Of a DNA stretch of 64,000 bases, positions 8,036 through 16,541 are shown piece after piece. Positions within the stretch are counted from its first letter, which is position 1. Every line of letters starts with the position of its first letter. The position numbers were made by a program, and so were the translations under genes. The stretch covers positions 5,208,501 through 5,272,500 of the forward strand of contig NZ_JAUSZH010000001.1 in the NCBI RefSeq assembly GCF_030817355.1. Direction: 5' to 3'. The notes below the pieces were generated by a model that did not search any database, was not told where the DNA came from, and worked only from the letters and a program-made list of their open reading frames with translations. The DNA is from Streptomyces sp. V1I1 (GTDB lineage: Bacteria; Actinomycetota; Actinomycetes; Streptomycetales; Streptomycetaceae).

Positions 8036-9987
8036 TTTTCACGTCCCCCAATGGCGACCTGCATGGTCTGTTCGGCAGCGGCGGTCTGTTCGGCAGCGGC
8101 GCCCTGCCGCTGCTGCGGCACATGGGCCTGAGGATGCCCGGCCGGCGGCTGCCCGCCGTCCTCCCACTCGCCGTCCTCCTGCCTGCCGCGCTTCTTCTTC
8201 TCCGCGCGGACGCCGTGCCGCCACGCGACGATGGGAGCCGCCGTGATCAGCAGCGCCAGCGTGGCCCAGGTGATCATCGCCGGATGGTTGTGCCCGAAAT
8301 AGAAGGAGGAGCCGAGCGATCCGCCGAAGACGAGGATGAAGAAGAGATGGATCCGAAAGGTGCCGAAGAGCGTGTCCGGACTGGACGAGTCGCCCTTGGG
8401 GGTCACGACGAACGAGCTCTTGCGGCGCAGTACGGCGTCCATCAGCGAGCGTGCGTAGACCGGCGCGGAGAGCGCGGACATCATCATGCCCGCGAGTCCG
8501 CCGGAGCCCTCGGGCTCGTGCGGCGAGACATTGTGGCGGCGGTTCCAGATGTAGAGGCCGATCTGGAGGGCCGAGGCATTGCCGTACAGCATCATCCAGA
8601 TCACCGGGTCGATCTGCACACCCGAGGCGCCCACGCCCAGGAACAGCGCACAACTCAGCGCTGCCAGGATCCAGTTGAGGGCCGACATCGGGTAGAAGAT
8701 GATCATCATCGTGTAGTTGAAGAGCTTGCCCGCGGGCAGCGAGTAGAAGCCCTTCCAGTACTGCTTGAGGATCGTCTCGTACGTACCGCGGGACCAGCGC
8801 AGCTGCTGGGTGAAGAAGTCGGTCCAGGCGGTCGGGCCCTCGCCGACGGCGAGCACGTCCGGGGTGTAGACCGAGCGCCACTTGTTGCCCGACTCGGGGT
8901 TGCGGGCGCGGTGCATCTCGAAGCCCGTCGCCATGTCCTCGGTGATCGAGTCGTACAGGCCGCCGATCTGCTTGATCGCCTTGATCCGTACGGCGTTGGA
9001 GGTGCCGACGAACATGGGCGCGCCGTAGCGGTTGCCCGCGCGCTGGATCAGGGCGTGGAAGAGGAACTGCTGCGACTCGGCGGCCTTGGTGACGAACGTG
9101 TCGTAATTGCCGTACACCTGCGGCCCGATGACGAAGCCGACATCCGGGTCGCGGAAGTAACCGAGCATCCGCTCCAGGTAGTTGGGCAGCGGGACGTGGT
9201 CGGTGTCGACGGAGGCGAAGAAGTCGTAGTCGTCGCCGTGCGCCTGGAGCCAGGCGTTGTAGTTGCCGTGCTTGGTCCTGGCCCTGTGCGCGCCCCTGGC
9301 CTGGTTCCAGTGCGGGATGCCTTTGCGGGAGAAGTGGTGGACGCCGAGGCGCGCGCAGACCGCCTTGACGTCGGGGTCGTCGCCCTCGTCGAGCAGCCAG
9401 ACGTGCATCAGCCCGCGGTGGCGCAGCCTGACGGCCGCCTCCAGGGTCTTGGTCACCATCTCCAGGGGCTCCTTGCCCGGTACGAAGGAGGTGAGGAAGG
9501 CGACCTTGGTTCCGGGCTCGGGCACCACCGGGACGGGGTCACGCGCGACCAGCGTCGCGTGCGCGTTCGACAGGACGTTCATCGTGCGGAAGAGCTCGAT
9601 CAGGCCGATCGAGACGAGCATGACGATGTCGAGGATGAGCAGCGTGTCGTTCTTGAGGTTAGGGTCGCGCTCGGTCCAGTGCTGAGGCTGCATCAGCCAG
9701 GCGAACAGGCCCAGTGACACCAGCGGCGCCGCGCTGAGCAGCAGGGCTGCCTGGATGCGGTGCGGCTCCTGCGAGAGCAGCGAGCGATACTGCACGGTGT
9801 ACGGCTTGGCCGGGTCGGGCTCGGTGAGGGGGCCGGCGAGCCGGCTGTAGTGCTCGTAGTCGTACCGGGACAGCGCCTTCTTGGGGCGCAGCCGGTGGCC
9901 GCCGGTGCGCAGATGCGCGGGTATCCGGAGCTGAACCGTTCTGGAAGGGTTGTTGGGCTGCCGGGCGCCGCGTGGTGTCGACGTCAT
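8032..9987 (-). CDS. cslA: Cellulose-synthase-like glycosyltransferase CslA
   Basis: 651 residues, a family 2 processive glycosyltransferase. Two N-terminal membrane helices (about 78-98 and 115-132) precede the cytoplasmic catalytic domain with LLDEGDD (about 198-204), DTD (261-263), TED (349-351) and the QQLRW acceptor motif (394-398). Four or more further helices follow from about 420. The protein is expected to polymerise a beta-linked glucan at hyphal tips and export it through its own channel. I see no PilZ domain at the C-terminus, so direct cyclic-di-GMP control as in enterobacterial BcsA is not supported. The ATG at 9987 follows GGGGGGATGA. It is the first gene of cslA-glxA. Confidence 0.93.
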   Translation of the reverse strand: MTSTPRGARQPNNPSRTVQLRIPAHLRTGGHRLRPKKALSRYDYEHYSRLAGPLTEPDPAKPYTVQYRSLLSQEPHRIQAALLLSAAPLVSLGLFAWLMQPQHWTERDPNLKNDTLLILDIVMLVSIGLIELFRTMNVLSNAHATLVARDPVPVVPEPGTKVAFLTSFVPGKEPLEMVTKTLEAAVRLRHRGLMHVWLLDEGDDPDVKAVCARLGVHHFSRKGIPHWNQARGAHRARTKHGNYNAWLQAHGDDYDFFASVDTDHVPLPNYLERMLGYFRDPDVGFVIGPQVYGNYDTFVTKAAESQQFLFHALIQRAGNRYGAPMFVGTSNAVRIKAIKQIGGLYDSITEDMATGFEMHRARNPESGNKWRSVYTPDVLAVGEGPTAWTDFFTQQLRWSRGTYETILKQYWKGFYSLPAGKLFNYTMMIIFYPMSALNWILAALSCALFLGVGASGVQIDPVIWMMLYGNASALQIGLYIWNRRHNVSPHEPEGSGGLAGMMMSALSAPVYARSLMDAVLRRKSSFVVTPKGDSSSPDTLFGTFRIHLFFILVFGGSLGSSFYFGHNHPAMITWATLALLITAAPIVAWRHGVRAEKKKRGRQEDGEWEDGGQPPAGHPQAHVPQQRQGAAAEQTAAAEQTMQVAIGGREK

Positions 9988-10380
9988 GAGTCATCCCCCC
10001 GCACGCATGCTGGCTGCGTGTTATGTGGTCGGTCGGTCCGTCCTGAGCGCGGTCCCCCTGGACCCGCGGCCCTGGACGCATCAGTGGCGGGCCACCATCC
10101 CTACAGACATAGAGCAGTCACCTGCCGGTTGCAGCGATACCTGCGGCATCCAAAACACCCCCAACTACGCTTAACGGGTGGCCTATTGGTGGCATTGACC
10201 CCCAACAGGTTCTCCGACCCCCGCTGTGACCGCAAGGGTGGAAATGGGTGTGTAATCGGTCAAACAAGCGATTTACGAGACCCTTGCCGAAGGGGTGTGC
10301 GGGAGTGCGGGGGTGGGCGGAAATGGCCGCGGGAACGACCAAGGCCCCCTCACCTGTGGTGAGAGGGCCTCGACACTGCG
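9988..10380. other. Upstream region of cslA and tRNA-Lys terminator
   Basis: This 393-base gap must contain the cslA promoter and leader. Its central part (about 10100-10300) is richer in A and T than the surroundings, as expected for a regulatory region. It also holds a hairpin at 10342-10370 that serves the adjacent tRNA gene. I see no open reading frame and no operator that I recognise. Confidence 0.45.
10342..10370 (-). terminator. Hairpin terminator of tRNA-Lys copy 1
   Basis: Complementary arms AGGCCCCCTCACC and GGTGAGAGGGCCT form a near-perfect hairpin 10 bases past the 3' end of the tRNA on the minus strand. The arms differ in sequence from the terminators of the other two copies. 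Confidence 0.7.
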
Positions 10381-10454
10381 TGCGCCGCCAGGGACTCGAA
10401 CCCCGGACCCGCTGATTAAGAGTCAGCTGCTCTAACCAACTGAGCTAGCGGCGC
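10381..10454 (-). tRNA. tRNA-Lys (anticodon CTT), copy 1
   Basis: A 74-nt cloverleaf with discriminator A. The acceptor stem GCGCCGC pairs with GCGGCGC, the D-arm contains AGTTGGTTA, the anticodon loop is CTCTTAA, and the T-loop is TTCGAGT. No CCA is encoded. It is identical in sequence to the copies at 16408-16481 and 31909-31982. Confidence 0.97.
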
Positions 10455-10604
10455 CTGCTGACCTGGCGAACTTTACCGGACGGGGAGAAGTGCTCCCGAC
10501 CATTATCTGATCATTCCGGCCTGTCGGATCCTCTTTTACTACCTTCATACCGTCAAAATATGCCGAGAAGGGACAGTTTGGACATTACTGCGGAGGGTTT
10601 ACGT

Positions 10605-12158
10605 ATGACCGTGCCGGTATTCGAGGAGTTCGAGCCCGCTGCCGACTGCGACTGCGCCGGGTGCGCCCAGCAGCGACGGGCTCTTGCCGCCGGAGGCCAC
10701 CCGACGGCGCACGGCTGCCGCCGTGCGCTCGTCCTTTTCACCGCGGCGGGCGTGGTGCTCGGCGGCGGGGGAACGGGTGCGGCGGCCGCGGCCGACATCC
10801 CGGCGGGGCACGCGCGCCCGCACGCCATTGCCGACGCGGCCCCCGCCGCACCGAAGGCCGCACCGAAGGCCGCACCGAAGGCCGCACCGAAGGCCGCACC
10901 GAAGGCCGCACCGAAGGCCGCACCGAAGGCCGCGCGCACCGCTCCTTCCAAGGCCGGGGTCGCACCCGCGCGCACCGCCGCCGACCCGGAGCCCGCCACC
11001 GAGCAGGGCGGCTCCGGGCCGCTGCACGGCGGGACGCTTGGCGGTCCCGCGGGCACGCAGGGCACCGCGCCCGCCAAGCTGCGCAAGATGACCCGGGCCC
11101 AGATCATCAACCGCGCCAAGCGATGGCTGACCGCCAAGGTCCCGTACAGCATGGAGAAGTACTGGTCCGACGGGTACCGCCAGGACTGCTCGGGCTATGT
11201 CTCGATGGTCTGGAATCTGGCCGACAACGAGTGGACCGGCAGCCTCGCGTCATTCGCCAACAGGATCACGCGCGAGCAGCTGCAGCCCGGCGACATCCTG
11301 CTCTTCCACAACCCGGACAATCCGACCAAGGGTTCGCACGTCACGATCTTCGGCGGCTGGACCGACTACACGCACACCTACTACATCGCGTACGAACAGA
11401 CGAAGCCGCACACCCGCAGGCAGTCCACGCCCATGGGGTACTGGACGAACGCCGACCGGTATGTGCCCTACCGCTACAAGGGCCTCGCCGCGACTTCTAC
11501 CGACACCGACACCGACACCGATACGGACACCGACACCGACACCGACACGGACACCGACACCGCGATCGCCACCAGCACCGCGACCGCGAGCGGGGCCGCC
11601 GCCGTGAGCGGGGCGACGTCCGCCGACGCCTATCCGGGCCTGACCGCCTTCGGCCCCGGGGCGAGCAACACGTACATCACCCAGCTCGCCGAGATGCTCG
11701 CCGGGCGCGGCGGCAAGCACTTCTACCCCAACGGGCCCGGGACGCAGTGGGGCGAGTCGGACCGGCGGGCCACCCAGGCTTTCCAGCTCGCCCAGGGCTG
11801 GGCAGGCAGGGACGCGGACGGCCTGCCGGGACCTGAGACCTGGCGGCGGCTGGCGAGCAAGCAGGGCAGGAACATCCCGGCCGTGGGCGCGGGCGGCCCC
11901 GGCACCACGAGGGCAGCGATGCCGGAGTACCCGGGACGCGGGTTCTTCAGGCCCGGACAGTCCAACGCGTACGTCACCCAGCTCGGCCGGCAGCTGGTGA
12001 AGCGCGGCTTCGGCAAGTACTACACATCGAGCCCCGAACCGCGGTGGAGCGAGGAGGACCGGCGCAATGTCGAGGCCTTCCAGCGGGCCCAGGGCTGGAG
12101 CGGCGGCATGGCCAATGGCATTCCCGGGCCCGAGACCTGGCGACGGCTCTTTGCCTGA
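10605..12158 (+). CDS. NlpC/P60-type cell-wall hydrolase with two peptidoglycan-binding domains
   Basis: 517 residues. ATG at 10605 chosen over 10560 because GGAGGG lies at the right spacing. The N-terminal cytoplasmic tail has a DCDCAGC cysteine motif (14-20). A membrane/signal segment (about 39-62) and a Lys-Ala-Pro repeat (about 82-110) follow. The catalytic domain (about 160-290) has Cys195 in RQDCSGYVS and His245 in GSHVTIFGG, the NlpC/P60 cysteine-peptidase pair. A Thr-Asp repeat linker leads to two related C-terminal peptidoglycan-binding modules (about 345-425 and 440-517), each with the PGPETWRRL signature. It should act on stem peptides outside the membrane. Its position beside cslA suggests wall remodelling at the site of glycan export. 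Confidence 0.8.
   Translation: MTVPVFEEFEPAADCDCAGCAQQRRALAAGGHPTAHGCRRALVLFTAAGVVLGGGGTGAAAAADIPAGHARPHAIADAAPAAPKAAPKAAPKAAPKAAPKAAPKAAPKAARTAPSKAGVAPARTAADPEPATEQGGSGPLHGGTLGGPAGTQGTAPAKLRKMTRAQIINRAKRWLTAKVPYSMEKYWSDGYRQDCSGYVSMVWNLADNEWTGSLASFANRITREQLQPGDILLFHNPDNPTKGSHVTIFGGWTDYTHTYYIAYEQTKPHTRRQSTPMGYWTNADRYVPYRYKGLAATSTDTDTDTDTDTDTDTDTDTDTAIATSTATASGAAAVSGATSADAYPGLTAFGPGASNTYITQLAEMLAGRGGKHFYPNGPGTQWGESDRRATQAFQLAQGWAGRDADGLPGPETWRRLASKQGRNIPAVGAGGPGTTRAAMPEYPGRGFFRPGQSNAYVTQLGRQLVKRGFGKYYTSSPEPRWSEEDRRNVEAFQRAQGWSGGMANGIPGPETWRRLFA
10851..10935 (+). repeat. 12-bp coding tandem repeat (KAAP units)
   Basis: About seven exact copies of the 12-base unit gcaccgaaggcc encode Ala-Pro-Lys-Ala. 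The copies are almost identical, which points to recent expansion by slippage. The repeat forms the wall-proximal linker of the NlpC/P60 protein. Confidence 0.85.
11500..11560 (+). repeat. 6-bp coding tandem repeat (Thr-Asp)
   Basis: The unit gacacc, with scattered third-base variants, is repeated about ten times and encodes a (TD)n linker between the catalytic domain and the peptidoglycan-binding modules of the same protein. Confidence 0.8.
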
Positions 12159-12276
12159 GCTCTTTGCCTGAGCCCCAGGGGGCCGCTGCCATCGACAGCG
12201 GCTCCGCCATGGGGCGGACCTCCGCCGAAAGCAGGTCGGCGGGGCCGAACAGACCACTCTTGCGAGGTGAATCGCA

Positions 12277-13452
12277 GTGAACCCAACTACGTCGGAACCG
12301 GAGGGCGGCGTGCCGTCCGACAGCCCGCGGCGCACCCCGGTCATCGCCCAGGAGGTGACGACCGAGATCCCGGTGCACCTCCTCTTCCGTGACGACGACA
12401 CCCAGCAGATCGACTTGCGCTCCGCCATGGTGGCGCGGCGGCAGGGGACCGGCGAGCAGCCGAAGGTCAAGGCCGGCAGACCCGCGCCGCCGCGCCCTGT
12501 CCCGCAGCGGTCCGCCCCCCCGGTCGACCCCGACCTGGCAGAGCGGGCCGCGCCCGCGCTGCCCGGCTGGACCGGGGCGGTCGCCGGGGCTTGCTCGCTC
12601 GCCGGGATCGGCGCGCTGCTGTGGGGTTCCGGGGCGCTGCCCGGCCGGGTGACCAGGCTGCTCGGGCTGACCTCATACCCGTACCACGGCATCGGGTTCG
12701 GCGTGTGGTGCCTGCTCGCGCTCGGCGTGCTACTGGCACTCTTCGCCCTCGGCGGGCTCGGGCGCGCACAGGTCGGATACGCCTGGGTGCTCACCATCTT
12801 CGGCGACTACGGCGGGACTGTGCGGCGTACGGGCCTGGTGTGGATGAGCCCGCTGGTGCTGCGCCGCCGGGTCGATGTACGGCTGCGGCACTGGCGAAGC
12901 AATCCGATGCCCGCGGTCGACGCGAACGGCACCGCGCTGCGCGTCGTCGTGCTCGTGGTGTGGCGGGTCCAGGACACCGCACTGGCGGCGCTCGGCGTCG
13001 AGGATCACGAGCGCTATCTGACCGAGCAGGTCGAGTCGGCGGTGGCGCGGGTGCTCTCGCAGCTGACGGCCGACGTGCTTCACGAGGACGCTCCCTCTGC
13101 GTCCGCCGAAGGGGCCCCCACGCTGCGCAACGCCGAGGCGGTCGGCGACGCGCTGACCCGGATGCTGTCGGCGGAGTGCGTGCCGGCGGGGATCGAGGTC
13201 TTCTCGGCGCAGCCGACGGGGATCGAGTACGCGCCGGAGGTGGCGGCCGCGATGCAGCGCCGGCGGTTCGCGGCGATCGATGCCAAGCACCAGGACAGCG
13301 TGCTCACTTCGGTGGTGGACGCGGTGGACGACACGGTGAACAGGCTGACCGCGCGCGGGCTCGTCGAGCTCGACGCCTATGAGCGCAACGCTCTGGTCAA
13401 GGACCTCACCGTCGCCTTCTACAACGGGCGCTCCGGGGCGGTGGAGGGTTAG
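12277..13452 (+). CDS. SPFH/band-7 (stomatin-like) membrane protein
   Basis: 391 residues with a GTG start behind GAGGTG. A Pro-rich N-terminus of about 85 residues leads to two membrane segments (about 95-115 and 130-155). An SPFH domain follows, beginning at the AQVGYAWVL segment, with the characteristic amphipathic beta strands and the VWRVQD and YLTEQVESAVARVL segments. SPFH proteins form oligomeric membrane microdomain scaffolds. Lying between the wall hydrolase and the LPMO genes, it could organise the tip glycan machinery; that role is inference. Gene order matches my recollection of the S. coelicolor csl region. Confidence 0.85.
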   Translation: MNPTTSEPEGGVPSDSPRRTPVIAQEVTTEIPVHLLFRDDDTQQIDLRSAMVARRQGTGEQPKVKAGRPAPPRPVPQRSAPPVDPDLAERAAPALPGWTGAVAGACSLAGIGALLWGSGALPGRVTRLLGLTSYPYHGIGFGVWCLLALGVLLALFALGGLGRAQVGYAWVLTIFGDYGGTVRRTGLVWMSPLVLRRRVDVRLRHWRSNPMPAVDANGTALRVVVLVVWRVQDTALAALGVEDHERYLTEQVESAVARVLSQLTADVLHEDAPSASAEGAPTLRNAEAVGDALTRMLSAECVPAGIEVFSAQPTGIEYAPEVAAAMQRRRFAAIDAKHQDSVLTSVVDAVDDTVNRLTARGLVELDAYERNALVKDLTVAFYNGRSGAVEG

Positions 13453-13456
13453 CGAT

Positions 13457-13511
13457 TGGTCTGGACATGATGAACGCACGTCAATACATTGGGACTTGGT
13501 CTAGACCGGAA
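13457..13511 (+). promoter_or_regulatory. DasR-like operators upstream of the LPMO gene
   Basis: TGGTCTAGACC at 13497-13507, extended as CTTGGTCTAGACCGG, matches the core of the DasR responsive element (consensus AGTGGTCTAGACCACT). A second weaker copy, TGGTCTGGACA, begins 40 bases upstream at 13457. They lie 74-128 bases before the LPMO start. DasR represses chitin and N-acetylglucosamine genes and is released by phosphorylated aminosugars. Confidence 0.75.
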
Positions 13512-13584
13512 CAAGCACTCTCGTACAACACGCACGCGTGCGGCACGGCTCACAGAACACCCCCACGTTCTCCTGGAGCGAAGC

Positions 13585-14172
13585 ATGCGCAAGAAGATAA
13601 GTGCGGCCGTGGTCGGCCTCGTCGTGGCGGGCACCACCGTGCTCGCCAGCGGCAGCGCCAGCAGCCACGGCTACACCGAGTCCCCCATCAGCCGCCAGAA
13701 GCTCTGTGCCAACGGTACGGTCACCAACTGCGGCCCCATCCAATGGGAACCGCAGAGCGTCGAGGGCCCGAAGGGGTTCCCGGGCGCGGGTCCCGCAGAC
13801 GGAAGGATCTGCGCGGGCGGCCTCGGCCAGTTCGCGCAGCTCGACGATCCGCGCGGCGGGGCATGGCCCACCACCAAGGTCTCGTCCGGCCAGAACTACA
13901 CGTTCCGCTGGCGGTTCACCGCCAGGCACCGGACGACCGACTTCAAGTACTTCATCACCAAGAGCGGGTGGAACTCCAACCAGCCGCTGACCAGGGCGGC
14001 GCTCGAGTCGCAGCCGTTCCTGACCGTCCCCTACGGCGGCAACCAGCCGCCGGAAACCCTCTCTCACTCCGGTAATCTCCCGCAGCGCTCGGGGAGGCAT
14101 CTGATCCTGGCGGTGTGGACCGTGCACGACACGGGGAACGCCTTCTACGCCTGCTCGGACGTTCAGTTCTGA
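13585..14172 (+). CDS. lpmP: AA10 lytic polysaccharide monooxygenase
   Basis: 195 residues. The signal peptide ends so that the mature protein begins with His28 (HGYTESP), the N-terminal copper ligand of AA10 enzymes. His115 in the FTARHRTTD segment completes the histidine brace and Phe187 in NAFYACSD is the usual axial residue. Six cysteines are in place for disulfides. LPMOs cleave chitin or cellulose oxidatively. The csl-linked homologue in S. coelicolor/S. lividans, named LpmP as I recall, is tied to glycan deposition and development, and I assign the symbol on synteny. The ATG at 13585 is preceded by GGAG. DasR-like sites upstream suggest control by aminosugars. No carbohydrate-binding module is present. 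Confidence 0.9.
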   Translation: MRKKISAAVVGLVVAGTTVLASGSASSHGYTESPISRQKLCANGTVTNCGPIQWEPQSVEGPKGFPGAGPADGRICAGGLGQFAQLDDPRGGAWPTTKVSSGQNYTFRWRFTARHRTTDFKYFITKSGWNSNQPLTRAALESQPFLTVPYGGNQPPETLSHSGNLPQRSGRHLILAVWTVHDTGNAFYACSDVQF

Positions 14173-14392
14173 CAGTTAGTCAGTTACCGTGCGGCTCCCG
14201 CGCGGCGGCTTTGGCCGGGGCCGCCGTGGCGGGCATCAACCCGCTCCGGCGCGGGACCGAGCCGGCCCGCGACATCCTGCACATCGACTGCCGGGTGCCC
14301 CCGGGCGCGGCCCAGGGGTAGGGCTGGGCATACCCCCCGTCCGCCCGCAGGGCCCATGGTCGTGGGCGCGCGTCGGCGCCTACCGTTGGCGC

Positions 14393-15670
14393 ATGACCGC
14401 CGCCCACAGCCCCTGGCAGGCCCTGACCAGGGGCGACTTTCTGCGCAGTGCCTGGCCATGGCGTTCGGGCGGGTATCTGGTGACCAGCGCGCTCACCGGC
14501 GTTCCGGCTCTTCTCGCGCTCGTCGTGCTTGTGGCGTTCTCGCTCGTCCTCGTCGGGCTGCCGCTGCTGATCCTCGCGGGCGTCGCCCTCGCCGTCGTCG
14601 AGCGGCGCAGGCTGCGGATCGTCGACGCCGGGCCCGCGCCCAGCCCGCACCGCACTCCCGCGGAACCCGGTCTCGGCGCCTGGGTGCGGCTGCGGCTCAG
14701 TGAGCAGGCGACCTGGCGGGAGCTCGCGTACGGGCTCCTGCACGCGCTCGTCCTGTGGCCGCTCGACCTGGTCGCCGTCTTCGTCGCCATCGGGCTGCCC
14801 GTCGCGATGGCCGCCGCGCCCGTGCAGCTCGCGCTCGACGGTGAGGAGGCGCGGGTCGCCAAGGCTTTCCTTGTCACGTCGTACCCGCAGGCGTTGGCGG
14901 CGGCCGCGGCCGGGCTCGTACTCCTTGCCGTACTCCTCCATCCGCTCGCCGCGCTGGCCGGAGCACGGGCGCAGCTCACCCGGCTGCTGCTCGCGCCCAG
15001 CGAGGGCGAGCTGCGCGACCGGCTGAGCGAGGTGACCCGGTCCAGGGCCCGGCTGGTCGCTGCATTCGAGGCCGAACGGCGGCGTATCGAAAGGGACTTG
15101 CACGACGGTGCGCAGCAGCGGCTCGTCGCCCTGACGATGACCCTCGGGCTCGCCCGCCTCGACGCGCCCGCCGGGCCGTTCGCCGACCGCATCGCGGCCG
15201 CGCACGATGAGGCTGGTCAGGTCCTCACCGAGCTGCGCCGGCTCATCCACGGCATCCATCCGCAGGTGCTCGCCGACTACGGGCTCGGCCCCGCGCTCGC
15301 CGACGCCGCCGACCGCTCGGCCCTGCCCGTGGACGCCGACGTCGAGCTGCCGCGGCTCGACCAGTCCGTCGAGACCGCGGCGTACTTCGCGGTCTGCGAG
15401 GCACTCGCCAACGCCGCCAAGCACAGCGGCGCGGACCGGGCGCGGCTCACCGCCCGCCGACTGCGCGGGGTGCTGGAGATCGAAGTGCGGGACGACGGCC
15501 GCGGCGGCGCGGCCGCGGCCAAGGGCAGCGGGCTTGTCGGCCTCGGCGACCGTATCGCCGTCCTCGATGGCACACTGACGATCACCAGCCCGCCGGGCGG
15601 GCCGACCGTGCTGCGTGTGGAGATCCCGTGCGAACCGAGAGAGAGCGAACCGACCGGCCCCTGCGAGTAG
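14393..15670 (+). CDS. NarL-type sensor histidine kinase
   Basis: 425 residues. Four to six membrane helices (about 28-70, 112-145 and 165-190) form a sensor with little extracytoplasmic loop. The HisKA_3 dimerisation box follows: ERRRIERDLHDGAQQ with phospho-acceptor His237. The ATPase domain is short, with ANAAKHSG (N-box) and VRDDGRGG (G1 box). It will phosphorylate the response regulator whose start lies inside its 3' end (43-base overlap). The signal sensed is unknown. The position downstream of the LPMO gene and csl locus suggests, but does not show, a link to envelope state. Confidence 0.9.
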   Translation: MTAAHSPWQALTRGDFLRSAWPWRSGGYLVTSALTGVPALLALVVLVAFSLVLVGLPLLILAGVALAVVERRRLRIVDAGPAPSPHRTPAEPGLGAWVRLRLSEQATWRELAYGLLHALVLWPLDLVAVFVAIGLPVAMAAAPVQLALDGEEARVAKAFLVTSYPQALAAAAAGLVLLAVLLHPLAALAGARAQLTRLLLAPSEGELRDRLSEVTRSRARLVAAFEAERRRIERDLHDGAQQRLVALTMTLGLARLDAPAGPFADRIAAAHDEAGQVLTELRRLIHGIHPQVLADYGLGPALADAADRSALPVDADVELPRLDQSVETAAYFAVCEALANAAKHSGADRARLTARRLRGVLEIEVRDDGRGGAAAAKGSGLVGLGDRIAVLDGTLTITSPPGGPTVLRVEIPCEPRESEPTGPCE

Positions 15671-16302
15671 TTCTGGCCGAGGACAGCGTCCTCCTGCGCG
15701 AGGGCCTGATCGGCCTGCTGGCCCGGTTCGGCCACGAGACCGTCGCGGCGGTCGGCGACGCGGACGCACTGCGGGACGCGGTCACGGAGCACGACCCGGA
15801 CATCGTGGTCACCGACGTTCGCATGCCGCCCGGCTTCCAGGACGAGGGCCTGCGCGCCGCCCTCGCCCTGCGCGCCGAGCGCCCGTCGCTGCCCCTGCTG
15901 GTGCTCAGCCAGTACGTCCAGCGCTCGTACGCCGCCGAACTGCTCGACGCGGGCGACGGCGCCGGCGTCGGCTACCTCCTCAAGGACCGGGTCGGCCAGA
16001 TCGAGGAGTTCCTGGACGCGATCGCCCGGGTCGCCGCGGGCGGCACGGTCGTCGACCCCGAGGTCGTACGGCAGCTGCTGCGCCGCCGCCGCGACCCGCT
16101 CGCCGCGCTGACCCCGCGCGAGCGCGAAGTCCTCGCCCTGGTGGCGGAGGGCCGGTCGAACGCGGCGATCGCCCGTGCGCTCGTGGTCACCGAGGCGGCC
16201 GTCGGCAAACACATCGGGAACATCCTCGGCAAGCTCGACCTGCCGCCCGCCGAGGACACCCACCGCAGGGTGCTCGCGGTGCTGGCCTTCCTCCGCGCCT
16301 AG
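15628..16302 (+). CDS. LuxR/NarL-family response regulator
   Basis: 224 residues. The receiver domain has the acidic pocket AEDS (about 17-20), phospho-acceptor Asp63 in VVTDVRMPP and a conserved Lys in YLLKDRV. The C-terminal LuxR helix-turn-helix (about 155-215) carries LTPREREVLALVAEG and the recognition region AVGKHIGNIL. The GTG start at 15628 lies within the kinase gene, so the pair is translationally coupled. Target genes cannot be read from this window. Confidence 0.92.
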   Translation: MRTERERTDRPLRVVLAEDSVLLREGLIGLLARFGHETVAAVGDADALRDAVTEHDPDIVVTDVRMPPGFQDEGLRAALALRAERPSLPLLVLSQYVQRSYAAELLDAGDGAGVGYLLKDRVGQIEEFLDAIARVAAGGTVVDPEVVRQLLRRRRDPLAALTPREREVLALVAEGRSNAAIARALVVTEAAVGKHIGNILGKLDLPPAEDTHRRVLAVLAFLRA

Positions 16303-16368
16303 GGTGCCTCCGCGCCCAGTGTGCGTGGAGGCGGTGCAGTGGAGACGGCCCGGGCGTCTGGGCGCACG

Positions 16369-16399
16369 AAAAAGCCCCCCGCTCTCGCGAGGGGCTTTT
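16369..16399. terminator. Bidirectional terminator between response regulator and tRNA-Lys copy 2
   Basis: AAAAGCCCC and GGGGCTTTT arms around a CGCTCTCGCGA centre form a stem with an A-run on one side and a T-run on the other, so it can stop transcription from both directions. It is nearly identical to the terminator at 31870-31900. Confidence 0.85.
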
Positions 16400-16407
16400 C
16401 CCGTCTG

Positions 16408-16481
16408 TGCGCCGCCAGGGACTCGAACCCCGGACCCGCTGATTAAGAGTCAGCTGCTCTAACCAACTGAGCTAGCGGCGC
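16408..16481 (-). tRNA. tRNA-Lys (anticodon CTT), copy 2
   Basis: Same 74-nt cloverleaf as copies 1 and 3, base for base, with CTT anticodon and discriminator A. A nearly identical stretch of about 40 bases downstream, including the terminator, is shared with copy 3, and six bases upstream (cctgctga side) are shared by all copies. Confidence 0.97.
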
Positions 16482-16541
16482 CTGCTGACTCGAAAATACT
16501 ACCTGGTCCGCAGGGGTGCTCGTGACACCGCCGCCGCCCGG

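Noticed and set aside
8017..9717. A long plus-strand open frame opposite cslA
   Set aside because: cslA on the minus strand has full GT2 motifs; the opposite frame is an antisense artefact of GC bias.
9500..9987. Cyclic-di-GMP control of CslA through a PilZ domain, given cdgA in the window
   Set aside because: No RxxxR...D/NxSxxG-type PilZ motif is visible anywhere in the 651 residues.
10455..10604. A cyclic-di-AMP (ydaO-type) riboswitch before the NlpC/P60 gene
   Set aside because: Streptomyces wall hydrolases often have one, but the 150-base leader is too short and shows none of the conserved blocks I would expect.
10851..11560. Short regular repeats that might be taken for a CRISPR array
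   Set aside because: The units are contiguous without spacers and encode in-frame protein linkers.
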